64,000 nucleotides of DNA from DTPS01 sp049591295 (GTDB lineage Bacteria > Acidobacteriota > UBA4820 > DSQY01): NCBI GenBank assembly GCA_049591295.1, contig JBAWEQ010000016.1, forward strand, positions 12,068 through 76,067, written 5' to 3'. The translations under genes were made by a program, and so were the position numbers. Positions 36,137 through 43,906 of the stretch are shown piece after piece. Below the pieces are notes generated by a model. It was not told the DNA's origin, searched no databases, and worked only from the letters and a program-made list of their open reading frames with translations. Every line of letters begins with the position of its first letter. Position 1 is the stretch's first letter.

Positions 36137-36661
36137 TCAGTCGGGTTTGACGCCCAGGTAGGAGCCGGCGGCGTCGAGCGTGTTCCACACATCGGACTTC
36201 TTGCCGAGCGAGAGGCCGAACAGCTCCTCGGCCTTGGAGCGGTTGCCGTTCAGGTTATAGTAGGCGCCCTCTTCGGCCCGAATGGAGTCGTCCCCCGGAT
36301 CCTTGGCGAGCGCCTGCTGGTAGAGGGGCTCGGCCTTGTCCCACTCACCCGCCTCGGCGTAAACCCGCGCGATCCGCTGAAGGTCGTCCTTGGCGGGCTT
36401 CTTGGCGAGCACACCATCGAAGAGCGCCTGCCCCTTCGCCCTGTCGCCGGAGAGGTAATAGACGCGGCCCACGCCGATCCGCTCCCAGCTCCCGTTCCCC
36501 GCCTGCACTTCCGCCTCCTGGAGCAGCGCGAGCCCGGCCTGCCTGGCCTCCTTCCCCTGGTAGATAGAGGGTTCGATCCCCTTCCCCTTGGCCGCCGCAA
36601 ACCCCGCCAGCAGTCCCGCCGAGAACACCACCGCCCATCCCATCAGCTTTCCCCACCGCAT
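36137..36661 (-). CDS. TPR-like periplasmic protein
   Basis: A 174-residue protein with an N-terminal membrane/signal helix (LMGWAVVFSAGLLAGFAAAKG) and about three TPR-like helix pairs, for example VGRVYYLSGDRAKGQALFDGVL, IARVYAEAGEWDKAEPLYQQAL and EGAYYNLNGNRSKAEELFGLSL. ATG 36661 has GGGAGG six bases upstream. It is likely exported and to bind a partner; the partner is unknown. A ten-G tract lies about 60 bp upstream. Confidence 0.78.
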   Translation of the reverse strand: MRWGKLMGWAVVFSAGLLAGFAAAKGKGIEPSIYQGKEARQAGLALLQEAEVQAGNGSWERIGVGRVYYLSGDRAKGQALFDGVLAKKPAKDDLQRIARVYAEAGEWDKAEPLYQQALAKDPGDDSIRAEEGAYYNLNGNRSKAEELFGLSLGKKSDVWNTLDAAGSYLGVKPD

Positions 36662-36720
36662 GAGTGCCTCCCTGAATTGGCGACAGCATAGCGAACGATC
36701 CCCCTCTTGTCTACCAACGT

Positions 36721-36730
36721 GGGGGGGGGG
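36721..36730. repeat. Homopolymeric G10 tract
   Basis: Ten consecutive G on the plus strand, 60 bp upstream of the TPR gene on the opposite strand, between it and the MaoC remnant. Confidence 0.85.
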
Positions 36731-36744
36731 ACGCGGAGAGAGAA

Positions 36745-36975
36745 CTAATCGGCGGTCCGGGAACGGCGCCTCACGAGAACGGCGTCCCTGTATTCCAGGA
36801 CCCTCGTGCCGTGCTGGTTGATAAGAATGATCCGGTTGCGGACCACGCCTCGTGCGGCGTGGGATCGAGAGGGGCGGGCCTCCAGGCATTCGTGCGTCAG
36901 CGTCAGGGTGTCTCGCGGTCTTACCGGTTCGATAAAGCGCACCCGTTGTACTTCATGGGCAAGATCTCCAAGGCG
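36745..36975 (-). pseudogene. Truncated MaoC-like dehydratase remnant
   Basis: The frame reads GDLAHEVQRVRFIEPVRPRDTLTL, then RGVVRNRIILINQHGTRVLEYRDAVLVRRR, matching the second half of MaoC/hotdog dehydratases (VRFxxPVxxGDTL, NQxG). Only about 76 codons remain after the stop codon of the lysE-like gene, in the same frame; the N-terminal half with the usual catalytic Asp and His is gone. It could be translated as a small 65-residue product from GTG 36942, but most likely it is a decayed gene. Confidence 0.6.
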
Positions 36976-37578
36976 TCACAAGGCGCGCGCTCCGGCCCAC
37001 AGCTCGTAGGCGGCGAAGGTCCCAAGGCCCAAGGCCGAGAGGCCCACCAGGAGCCGGTTCGCCCTCTCTCCCAGGCCGGCGGCCGACGCGAAGAGCAGCA
37101 GCACGACGAGAGTGGTGCCGATCATGGTGCCGTAAAACCCGATGAGGAGAGCGATGGCGGCCGCGGGGGCCTCGTGCCAAGCCTTCAGGAGCAGGGGCCC
37201 CGTGACGAGCGCCCAGCCAAGGTACGGATTGGGGTTCAGCAGGTTCACCCCGGCGGCCTTGAGCACGGTGCCGGCCGGCTTCGGAGTCGCCCTGCGGTCA
37301 AAGTTCCGCCAGGCTTTGAAGGCCGCCGTGGCCAGGTAGAGAAGGAACAGCCCCCCGGCGCACTGGAGGACCCCAAGAAGATAGGGCGGCGCCAGGCTCA
37401 GGAGAGTCAGGGCCACCAGAGCGATGGGCACGTCGCTCAGGAGGGGCGCGAAGGCCGACGGCCAGGTGCGCCGGAAACCGTTGCTCAGCGTCTGCGAGAT
37501 GAGATACGCCAAGAAGGGGCCCGGCTGAATGGCCGCCGCGAAGGCGAAGGTGAGCCCCATCGTGAAATAGCTGAGCAT
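36976..37578 (-). CDS. LysE/RhtB family exporter
   Basis: A 200-residue membrane protein with about six helices. The family motifs are visible: an N-terminal helix ending in IQPGPFLAYLISQ, a glycine-rich central helix and the NPNPYLGWALV turn in helix 4. LysE/RhtB members export amino acids or related compounds; the substrate here is not known. ATG 37578 has GAGGAG five bases upstream. It is followed at once, in the same frame, by the MaoC remnant. Confidence 0.88.
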   Translation of the reverse strand: MLSYFTMGLTFAFAAAIQPGPFLAYLISQTLSNGFRRTWPSAFAPLLSDVPIALVALTLLSLAPPYLLGVLQCAGGLFLLYLATAAFKAWRNFDRRATPKPAGTVLKAAGVNLLNPNPYLGWALVTGPLLLKAWHEAPAAAIALLIGFYGTMIGTTLVVLLLFASAAGLGERANRLLVGLSALGLGTFAAYELWAGARAL

Positions 37579-37634
37579 GGCCGCTCCTCAGGCTCAGAGC
37601 TTGATCTCTGGTGCGCCCCGGCGCGTCCGCCCGC

Positions 37635-38594
37635 TCAGATCATCTGGAGTCCCCAGAGATCGTGCAGGTGTAGGACGCCCAGGAGGCGACCCTGGGGGTC
37701 GGCGACGACGAGGGAGGTGATTTTGCGGCTTTCGAGGAGCCCCAAGGCTTCGACGGCCATGGCATCGGGGCCTATGGTCATGGGGGTCCGGTGGGCGCAG
37801 TCGGCGGCCGTCATCTGGAGGAAGGCGGCGCCGTGGCGCTCGATGAGGCGGCGCATGTCGCCGTCGGTGATGACGCCGTGGAGGCGGCCATCGTCGTCTG
37901 CCACCACCGTCATGCCGAGCTTCTTGGAGGAGATCTCGTAGATGGTCTCCTGCATGGAGGCGGTGGGAGGGACGCGAGGAATCTCGGCGCCGGAGTGCAT
38001 CAGCTCGGAGACGTGCATGAGGCGCTTGCCGAGCTTGCCGCCGGGGTGGAGCCGGGCGAAGTCCTCCGCCTTGAACCCGCGTCGCTCGATGAGGGCCGCG
38101 GCGAGCGCGTCGCCCAGCGCCATCTGGGCTGTGGTGGAGGCCATGGGGGCCAGGCCCAGCGGGCAGGCCTCTTGGTCCACGGCCACCGTGATGTGCAGGT
38201 CGGAGGCCTGGCCGAGCGTGGACTTGGCGTTGCCCGTGGCGGAGGCCAGGAAGGCCCCGAGCCGCTTGATGAAGGGGGCCAGCCGGATCAGTTCCTCCGT
38301 CTCACCGCTGTTGGAGAGGGCCAGGACCACGTCTCCGGCCGTCACCATCCCGAGATCCCCGTGGAAGGCGTCGGCCGGATGGAGCGAAAAAGAGGGGGTG
38401 CCGGTGCTGGAGAGCGTGGCGGCGATCTTGGCGCAGACCAGGCCGCTCTTGCCCATGCCCGTCAGGACCACCCGCCCCGGGGCGGCGAGAATCGTCTCCA
38501 CCAGCTTGGGAAAGTTCTCGTCCAGGGTGTCCCTGAGGCGCAGGAGCGCCTGGGCCTCGATGGTGAGCACCTTCTTCGCGCTTTCCAGGGTCAT
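37635..38594 (-). CDS. kdsD: Arabinose-5-phosphate isomerase KdsD
   Basis: Interconverts ribulose-5-phosphate and arabinose-5-phosphate, the first step to Kdo. It has 319 residues. An SIS domain spans about residues 30-180 (VVLTGMGKSGLVCAKIAATLSSTGTPSFSLHP, DVVLALSNSGETEEL) and a CBS pair spans about 200-315. The HPGGKLGKRL box is typical. ATG 38594 has GAGGAGAGG upstream. Together with kdsA and kdsC most of the Kdo route is encoded here. Confidence 0.96.
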   Translation of the reverse strand: MTLESAKKVLTIEAQALLRLRDTLDENFPKLVETILAAPGRVVLTGMGKSGLVCAKIAATLSSTGTPSFSLHPADAFHGDLGMVTAGDVVLALSNSGETEELIRLAPFIKRLGAFLASATGNAKSTLGQASDLHITVAVDQEACPLGLAPMASTTAQMALGDALAAALIERRGFKAEDFARLHPGGKLGKRLMHVSELMHSGAEIPRVPPTASMQETIYEISSKKLGMTVVADDDGRLHGVITDGDMRRLIERHGAAFLQMTAADCAHRTPMTIGPDAMAVEALGLLESRKITSLVVADPQGRLLGVLHLHDLWGLQMI

Positions 38595-38615
38595 GGCCTC
38601 TCCTCGCTCCCCATC

Positions 38616-38644
38616 ACCCTACCACGAAGGGACAGGGCGGTGAA
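38616..38644 (-). promoter_or_regulatory. Weak candidate promoter of kdsD
   Basis: On the minus strand TTCACC (complement of 38639-38644) and TAGGGT (complement of 38616-38621) are 17 bp apart, with a TCGTGG extension before the -10. Confidence 0.35.
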
Positions 38645-38692
38645 CGGGCAAGACGCGCACCCTTGCCATTACCGTGTTTGAAATCGCAACTC

Positions 38693-39514
38693 TCAGGTTT
38701 CGTGGGCCATGGTGTGGAAGCGAGTCAGCTTCTGTACCAGCGCCGGAAACTGATGCAGGGGAAGGGCGTTCGGACCGTCTGAGAGGGCGTTCTCGGGGGC
38801 GTCGTGGACCTCGAAGAAAAAGCCGTCCGCTCCCGCCGCGGCGGCCGCCTGGGCCAGGGAGGGGATGAACTCGCGCTGTCCGCCCGACCGGCCCTCGCCC
38901 GCCCCCGGCAGCTGGACCGAATGGGTGGCGTCGAAGATCACGGGAAAACCGAGCGAGCGCATGATGGGGATGGAGCGCATGTCCACGACGAGGTTATGGT
39001 AGCCGAAGCTCGCGCCGCGTTCCGTCAGCAGGATGCGCTCGCAGCCGCTGGCGGTGAGCTTCTCCACGGCGTGGGCCATGTCGTGAGGGGCGAGGAACTG
39101 CCCCTTCTTGACGTTCACGACGCGGCCCGTGCGGGCCGCGGCCACGAGGAGGTCGGTCTGGCGGCAGAGGAAGGCGGGGATCTGGAGCACGTCGGCCACT
39201 TCGGCCGCGGCCTCGGCCTGATCGGGCTCGTGGATGTCCGTGAGAATGGGCAGGCCCGATTCGCGCTTGACCTCGGCGAGGATGCGGAGGCCCTCGTGCA
39301 GGCCGGGCCCCCGGTAGGAGCCGAGGCTCGTGCGGTTTGCCTTGTCGAAGGAGGCCTTGAAGACCAGGAGCAGCGCCTCCGACCGAGCCCACGAGGCGAG
39401 CTGGAGCGCGAGGGCCCGAACGTGCGCCTCGGATTCGATCACGCAGGGACCGGCGATGAAGAGGGGATTGGACCCGCCTGCCGTGATGCCCTTCCGGATG
39501 GTCACTTCGCGCAT
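38693..39514 (-). CDS. kdsA: 3-deoxy-8-phosphooctulonate synthase KdsA
   Basis: Condenses arabinose-5-phosphate with phosphoenolpyruvate. It has 273 residues of the DAHP/KDO8P synthase TIM barrel: FIAGPCVIES near the N terminus, FKASFDKANRTSLGSYRGPG, TDIHEPDQAE, NVKKGQFLAPHDM and TERGASFGYHNLVVDMRS, then DATHSVQLPG. Absence of the metal-binding Cys (NVKKG rather than CxxKG) suggests the metal-independent class; this is a family-based inference. It lies about 100 bp upstream of kdsD in the transcription direction. Confidence 0.96.
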   Translation of the reverse strand: MREVTIRKGITAGGSNPLFIAGPCVIESEAHVRALALQLASWARSEALLLVFKASFDKANRTSLGSYRGPGLHEGLRILAEVKRESGLPILTDIHEPDQAEAAAEVADVLQIPAFLCRQTDLLVAAARTGRVVNVKKGQFLAPHDMAHAVEKLTASGCERILLTERGASFGYHNLVVDMRSIPIMRSLGFPVIFDATHSVQLPGAGEGRSGGQREFIPSLAQAAAAAGADGFFFEVHDAPENALSDGPNALPLHQFPALVQKLTRFHTMAHET

Positions 39515-39553
39515 GGTCTTAGGACCGCCTCAACAAAGGGACAGGGGACAGGG

Positions 39554-39667
39554 GATGCGAGACGCGAGACGCGAGATGCGAGACGCGAGACGCGAGACGC
39601 GAGACGCGAGACGCGAGACGGGAGATGCGAGACGGGAGATGCGAGACGCGAGATGCGAGACGCGAGG
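39554..39667. repeat. GCGAGAC-type 7-bp tandem array
   Basis: About 16 units of 7 bp, mostly GCGAGAC with GCGAGAT and GGGAGAT variants, fill the gap between kdsA and pyrG. Shorter related runs occur at about 17050-17095, 27150-27180 and 50390-50440. Confidence 0.85.
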
Positions 39668-39699
39668 GAGGCTTCTTCCCCGTTTCCTCGTCTTCATCC

Positions 39700-41310
39700 T
39701 CACGCCTCCCGCTTCAGCTTATCCTGGTACGAGGCCTTGATGAAGTCGCGGAACAGGGGGTGCGGGTTCAGGGGCCTGGACTTGAACTCGGGGTGGAACT
39801 GGCAGCCCAGGAACCACGGGTGGCCGGGCAGCTCCACGATCTCCACGAACTTGCCGTCGGGGCTCATCCCCGTGAAGGCCATGCCGGCCTTCTGGAGGGG
39901 CTCCATGTAGGCGGCCTTGTTGTACTCGTAGCGGTGGCGGTGGCGCTCGTCGATCCGCAGATCGCCGTAGGCCTTGTTCGCCAGGCTGCCCGGTGCCAGG
40001 TCGCAGGCGCACCTTCCCAGGCGCATGTTGCCGCCGTAGGTGTCGTCGCCCAGGAGGTCCCTCAGCTTGAAGAAGATGGGGTGGGGCGTCTTGGCGTCGA
40101 ACTCGGTGGAGTTGGCTCCGTCGAGCTTGGCCACGGATCGTGCGAACTCGATGGAGGCCAATTGCATCCCCAGGCAGATGCCGAAATAGGGGATCTTCTG
40201 CGTGCGGGCGAAGGCCGCCGCCTTGATCTTCCCCTCCACGCCCCTCTCTCCGAAGCCGCCGGGCACCAGGATGCCGTGGACCCCCTCCAGCGGCCCTGCC
40301 GGGCCCTCCCGCTCGATGTCCTCGGCCTCGATCCACTTGAGCCGGACCCCGAGACGGTTGGCCACGGCCCCGTGAACGAGGGCCTCGCCGAGGCTCTTGT
40401 AGGAGTCCTCGTACTGCGTGTACTTGCCCACGATGCCGATGGTGACCGTGTCCTCCGGGTGTTTCAGGGTGTTGAGGAACTCCTCCCACTTCTCCAGGTG
40501 GCGCTCGTGGAGAGGCAGTCCCAGGTATTTCAGCAGGATGTAGTCGAGGCCTTCCTGGGCGAAGTAGAGCGGGACCTCGTAGATGTGCTCCACGTCCTTC
40601 GCGGTGATGACCGCCTCCTCCGAGACGTTGCAGAAGAGGGCGATCTTGGCCTTCATGTCCCGGGGGATGGGGTACTCCGTCCGGCAGAGCAGGATGTCGG
40701 GCTGGATGCCGATGGAGCGCAGCTCCTTCACGCTGTGCTGGGTGGGTTTGGTCTTCAGCTCGTGGCTGGCCCGGATGAAGGGGATGAGCGTGAGGTGGAT
40801 GAAAACCGCGTTGGCCTTGCCGACCTCGAGCTGGAGCTGGCGGATGGCTTCGAGGAACGGCAGCGATTCGATGTCGCCCACGGTCCCGCCGATCTCCACG
40901 ATGGAGACGTCCACCTCCTTGCCCTGGGCCCGGATGGCCTCCTTGATCTCGTTGGTGATGTGGGGCACCACCTGGACGGTGCCGCCCAGGTAGTCGCCCC
41001 GGCGCTCCCTCTCGATGACCTGGAGGTAGATCCGCCCGGCCGTGTAATTGTTGCCGCGGGAGGAGACCTGGGAGGTGAACCGCTCGTAGTGGCCGAGGTC
41101 TAGGTCGGTCTCCGCCCCGTCGTCGGTGACGAAGACCTCGCCGTGCTGGAAGGGGGACATGGTGCCGGGGTCCACGTTGATGTAGGGGTCCAGCTTCTGG
41201 ATCGTGACCTTGAATCCCCGCGCTTCCAGGAGCCTCCCGATGGAGGCTGCGGCGATCCCCTTTCCCAGGGATGAAACCACACCACCCGTAATAAAGATGT
41301 ATTTGGCCAT
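39700..41310 (-). CDS. pyrG: CTP synthase
   Basis: Converts UTP to CTP using glutamine. It has 536 residues, the usual length. The synthetase domain begins MAKYIFITGGVVSSLGKGI and continues LDPYINVDPGTMSP; the glutamine amidotransferase domain contains ILVPGGFGERG, the nucleophile motif YFGICLGMQ and the terminal HPEF. ATG 41310 has GAGGAG upstream; the frame is open further but the family N terminus sets the start. It is divergent from cysE across a repeat-rich gap. Confidence 0.97.
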   Translation of the reverse strand: MAKYIFITGGVVSSLGKGIAAASIGRLLEARGFKVTIQKLDPYINVDPGTMSPFQHGEVFVTDDGAETDLDLGHYERFTSQVSSRGNNYTAGRIYLQVIERERRGDYLGGTVQVVPHITNEIKEAIRAQGKEVDVSIVEIGGTVGDIESLPFLEAIRQLQLEVGKANAVFIHLTLIPFIRASHELKTKPTQHSVKELRSIGIQPDILLCRTEYPIPRDMKAKIALFCNVSEEAVITAKDVEHIYEVPLYFAQEGLDYILLKYLGLPLHERHLEKWEEFLNTLKHPEDTVTIGIVGKYTQYEDSYKSLGEALVHGAVANRLGVRLKWIEAEDIEREGPAGPLEGVHGILVPGGFGERGVEGKIKAAAFARTQKIPYFGICLGMQLASIEFARSVAKLDGANSTEFDAKTPHPIFFKLRDLLGDDTYGGNMRLGRCACDLAPGSLANKAYGDLRIDERHRHRYEYNKAAYMEPLQKAGMAFTGMSPDGKFVEIVELPGHPWFLGCQFHPEFKSRPLNPHPLFRDFIKASYQDKLKREA

Positions 41311-41345
41311 GAGCGGTCTCCTCATCGCAATCTGTGCGGGTCTGT

Positions 41346-41374
41346 AGAATAGCACGAAAGAGCGGAATTGGAAA
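41346..41374 (-). promoter_or_regulatory. Candidate promoter of pyrG
   Basis: On the minus strand TTTCCA (complement of 41369-41374) and TATTCT (complement of 41346-41351) are 17 bp apart with a CGTGC extension before the -10. The start codon lies 35 bp downstream. Confidence 0.5.
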
Positions 41375-41433
41375 AGCGAAAAAGAGAGACCCCAATCCCG
41401 CGATGAAACGTGCCCGCGGCGCCGAAAGGCAGA

Positions 41434-41465
41434 TGAAAAGCGGTTTTCATGAAAACCGCTTTTCA
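41434..41465. repeat. Perfect 32-bp palindrome
   Basis: TGAAAAGCGGTTTTCA is followed directly by its exact reverse complement TGAAAACCGCTTTTCA. It stands about 60 bp upstream of the pyrG -35 box. It could be an operator for a dimeric regulator or a cruciform-forming site. Confidence 0.9.
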
Positions 41466-41532
41466 CGCGCCAGGGGAGCTGGGTCGCCTCCTCGCCCGGC
41501 CCGGGCCCCGCGGGGGAGCCCCCCCTTTCGCC

Positions 41533-41910
41533 GGGAATGGGGGGACCGCCGCGGGGACGGGAGCGCAGGTCGCCGGAGACGGATGGAAAGCCGTCCGGGA
41601 CGGAACCGGGGACGGCCGAGGCGGAACCCAGACCGCCGGGGAGGGAAACGATCCCGGCGGAGAAGGATACGGGCTTGTCGAGGACGGAAACAGCTCCGTC
41701 GGAGAGGGGAACCAGCTTGTCGAAGACGGGAACAAAGACGGCGGAGACGGAAACAGGCTTGTCGGAGACGGAAGCAGGGCCGGCGGAGACGGAAACAGGA
41801 TTGTCGAAGACGGAAACAGGATTGTCGAAGACGGAAACAGACTTGTCGGAGACGGAAACAGGGCTGTCGGAGACGGAAACAGCGCCGTCGGAGACGGATA
41901 CAGGGCTGTC
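41533..41910. repeat. 21-bp tandem repeat array (about 18 units)
   Basis: Sixteen units align from 41575 to 41910 around GGAGACGGAAACAGGCTTGTC, and two more degenerate units precede them. The left units are more diverged than the right ones. The array is free of stops in several frames, giving heptapeptide-periodic translations such as ETETGLS, GDGNRLV and, on the minus strand, FPSPTSL. Confidence 0.92.
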
Positions 41911-42042
41911 GGGGAGGGATCACGACAAAGGCGCAAAGGCACGCAGGGATTTCGGATTTCGGATTTCGGGAGTCGAGGCCTCGCGGCTCGCTCTTTCCTC
42001 CTCTACCCACCTCGCGCGTCGTGTCTCCCAGCTTGCGAAATA

Positions 42043-42071
42043 TTTGCACCTCCTCTCCGTTTCGGTATACG
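42043..42071 (+). promoter_or_regulatory. Promoter of cysE
   Basis: TTTGCA at 42043-42048 and TATACG at 42066-42071 are 17 bp apart. A transcript starting near 42078 would begin almost at a hairpin, GGGGGC-ttctcc-GCCCCC (42083-42100), that abuts the AGGAAGG ribosome-binding site (42103-42109). Confidence 0.6.
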
Positions 42072-42115
42072 GTTGCGATGCAGGGGGCTTCTCCGCCCCC
42101 CTAGGAAGGCCGGCC

Positions 42116-42715
42116 ATGTTCGAGGACATCAAGGCGATCAAGAGGAACGATCCCGCGTGCAAGAACGTGGAGTTCCTTCTCTACCCCTGTCTGCACGCCA
42201 TCGTGGTCCACCGCTACCTGGCCCATCCCCTCTACCGGCTGGGTGTCCCCTTCGTGCCCCGGCTCATCTCCCAGGTGATGCGGATCTTCACCGGCATGGA
42301 GATCCATCCCGGCGCCCGCATAGGCAAGGGCTTCTTCTGCGACCACGGCATGGGGGTTGTCATCGGCGAGACCGCCGAGATCGGCGAGAACTGCGTTCTC
42401 TTCCACGGGGTCACGCTCGGCGGCACGGGCAAGCACACGGGCAAGCGCCATCCCACCCTGGGAAACGACGTCTTCATCGGCACCCACGCCACGATCCTGG
42501 GCCCCGTCACCATCGGGGACCAGGCCAAGGTGGGGGCCGAGTCGGTCATCATCAACCGGGACGTGCCGGCCCACTGCACGGTCGTGGGCGCCCCCGCCGT
42601 CATCGTCAAGAAGGACGGCAAGTCCGTCCACCTTCCCCTTCCCGTCTCCGCCTACCACATCGAGGACCGCCGCGAGGAGGAGAACAACGTCCTCCAGCAC
42701 CCCGCGGGCCGCTGA
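42116..42715 (+). CDS. cysE: Serine O-acetyltransferase
   Basis: Acetylates serine in the first step of cysteine synthesis. It has 199 residues, the short form. An N-terminal helical part (FEDIKAIKRNDPACKNVEFLL) precedes the left-handed beta helix with hexapeptide repeats: MEIHPGARIGKGFFCDHGMGVVIGETAEIGENC, then GVTLGGTGKHTGKRHPTLG and VIINRDVPAHCTVVG. ATG 42116 has AGGAAGG six bases upstream. The frame is open through the upstream 21-bp array, but the promoter lies between them. No cysK is adjacent. Confidence 0.95.
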   Translation: MFEDIKAIKRNDPACKNVEFLLYPCLHAIVVHRYLAHPLYRLGVPFVPRLISQVMRIFTGMEIHPGARIGKGFFCDHGMGVVIGETAEIGENCVLFHGVTLGGTGKHTGKRHPTLGNDVFIGTHATILGPVTIGDQAKVGAESVIINRDVPAHCTVVGAPAVIVKKDGKSVHLPLPVSAYHIEDRREEENNVLQHPAGR

Positions 42716-42782
42716 CCGGCCATCCAGCGAAATCCCTCATCCCCCAGCTTGACCCTTGGCAGGAAGGGTTTAGCGACGGAGG

Positions 42783-42812
42783 TTGTCCAAGGGCGGGATC
42801 AGTCGGCATAAT
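42783..42812 (+). promoter_or_regulatory. Candidate promoter of the MprF-type flippase gene
   Basis: TTGTCC (42783-42788) and CATAAT (42807-42812) are separated by 18 bp. The chosen TTG start lies about 100 bp downstream. Confidence 0.45.
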
Positions 42813-42913
42813 GGACGACTCTTAGAGGGGTCCATGGGCCGCGTCACGTGTGCCGGACCTTAGGGCGGCGCGGGGCCGTGAAGCGGCCTCGCGTCGGATG
42901 CAGGAGGGGATCG

Positions 42914-43864
42914 TTGGAGCACCGGACGAAGCGGATCTTGCACGCGCTCATCGGGGCGCTGCTGTTTGGAGCGGCGGTCTGGGTGCTCCATCACGAGCTG
43001 CACAAATACGGGCTCGAGGCCATGGTGGACAGCCTGAAGGCTCTTCCGCCGCGGGTGCTGGGGCTGGCGCTCCTGTTCACGGCGGCCAACTACACCATCC
43101 TCACCCAGTACGACGCGCTGGCCTTTCTGTACATCCGGCAGCGCCTGCCCTACAGGAAGATCGCCCTCTGCTCCTTCATCGGATACGCCTTCAGCAACAA
43201 CGCCGGCTTCAACACCGTCTCGGGCAGCTCCGTGCGCTACCGCTTCTACTCCGCCTGGGGCGTCCCCTCCCAGCAGATCCTGAAGATCGTGATCTTCTAC
43301 AGCCTCACCTTCTACGTGGGTCTGTTCACCCTGGGGGGGCTCGTCTTCGTGCTGGAGCCCCTGGACGTGCCGGGGGGGATCAAGATGCCCTTCCTGACCC
43401 TGCGGCCCCTGGGATTCCTCTTTCTGGCCGCGGGGGTGGCGTATCTGCTCGTCAGCGCCTTCCTCCACCACCCGCTCCGCCTGAAGGGCTATCACTTCGC
43501 CGTGCCCTCCCTACGGATCGCCCTCCTGCAGGTGGTGGTCTCGGGCCTGGACTGGATGCTCGCGTCGGCGGTGCTCTACGTGCTCCTGCCGCCGGGGGCT
43601 CGCGTGCCCTACGTGCCCTTCCTGGGGGTCTTCATGCTGGCGCAGATCGCCGGCCTCATCAGCCAGGTCCCGGCGGGGCTGGGAGTCTTCGAGACGGTGG
43701 TGGTGCTCTTTCTGGAGGAGGCCGTGCCGGCCCCGCACGTGCTGGGCGCCCTGCTCGCCTACCGCGCCATCTACTACGTGATCCCGCTCCTGGTGGCCCT
43801 CACCATGCTCGGGCTGCACGAGCTCCACGAGAAAAAGCGGAAGAGAGCGGCGGCGAGAGCCTGA
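42914..43864 (+). CDS. Lysylphosphatidylglycerol synthase transmembrane (MprF flippase-like) protein
   Basis: A 316-residue membrane protein with about eight helices. The region matches the N-terminal domain of MprF/UPF0104, including GYAFSNNAGFNTVSGSSVRYRFYSAWGV and the LAQIAGLISQVPAGLGVFE box. The catalytic aminoacyltransferase domain of MprF is absent, so it is likely a lipid transporter or flippase-like protein rather than a synthase. TTG 42914 is chosen because AGGAGGGG at 42902-42909 is the only good ribosome-binding site; a GTG at 42848 is the alternative. It converges with the aminopeptidase. Confidence 0.85.
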   Translation: MEHRTKRILHALIGALLFGAAVWVLHHELHKYGLEAMVDSLKALPPRVLGLALLFTAANYTILTQYDALAFLYIRQRLPYRKIALCSFIGYAFSNNAGFNTVSGSSVRYRFYSAWGVPSQQILKIVIFYSLTFYVGLFTLGGLVFVLEPLDVPGGIKMPFLTLRPLGFLFLAAGVAYLLVSAFLHHPLRLKGYHFAVPSLRIALLQVVVSGLDWMLASAVLYVLLPPGARVPYVPFLGVFMLAQIAGLISQVPAGLGVFETVVVLFLEEAVPAPHVLGALLAYRAIYYVIPLLVALTMLGLHELHEKKRKRAAARA

Positions 43865-43906
43865 GCCGGCCGGGATTCGGCACTGCCTCGGTCCGCGCCC
43901 CGGCCC

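Larger units (their letters stand above)
41311..42115. other. 805-bp pyrG-cysE intergenic region
   Basis: It contains, in order: the pyrG promoter, a 32-bp perfect palindrome (41434-41465), a GC-rich stretch, the 21-bp tandem array (41533-41910), a GATTTCG triplicated run (about 41946-41968) and the cysE promoter and leader hairpin. Long frames through the array exist on both strands but none has a proper start, and codon-like bias is explained by the repeat. No independent gene is called. Confidence 0.6.

Noticed and set aside
39554..39667. CRISPR array
   Set aside because: The units are 7-bp direct repeats without unique spacers, and no cas genes are present.
39625..41103. Plus-strand frame opposite pyrG
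   Set aside because: Typical high-GC antisense shadow; pyrG is complete and certain.
41533..41910. CRISPR array
   Set aside because: The 21-bp units are contiguous, with no spacers.
41449..42115. Heptapeptide-repeat proteins read through the 21-bp array
   Set aside because: The open frames follow from a 21-bp repeat with no stop in its unit. No start has a ribosome-binding site, and the cysE promoter lies downstream.
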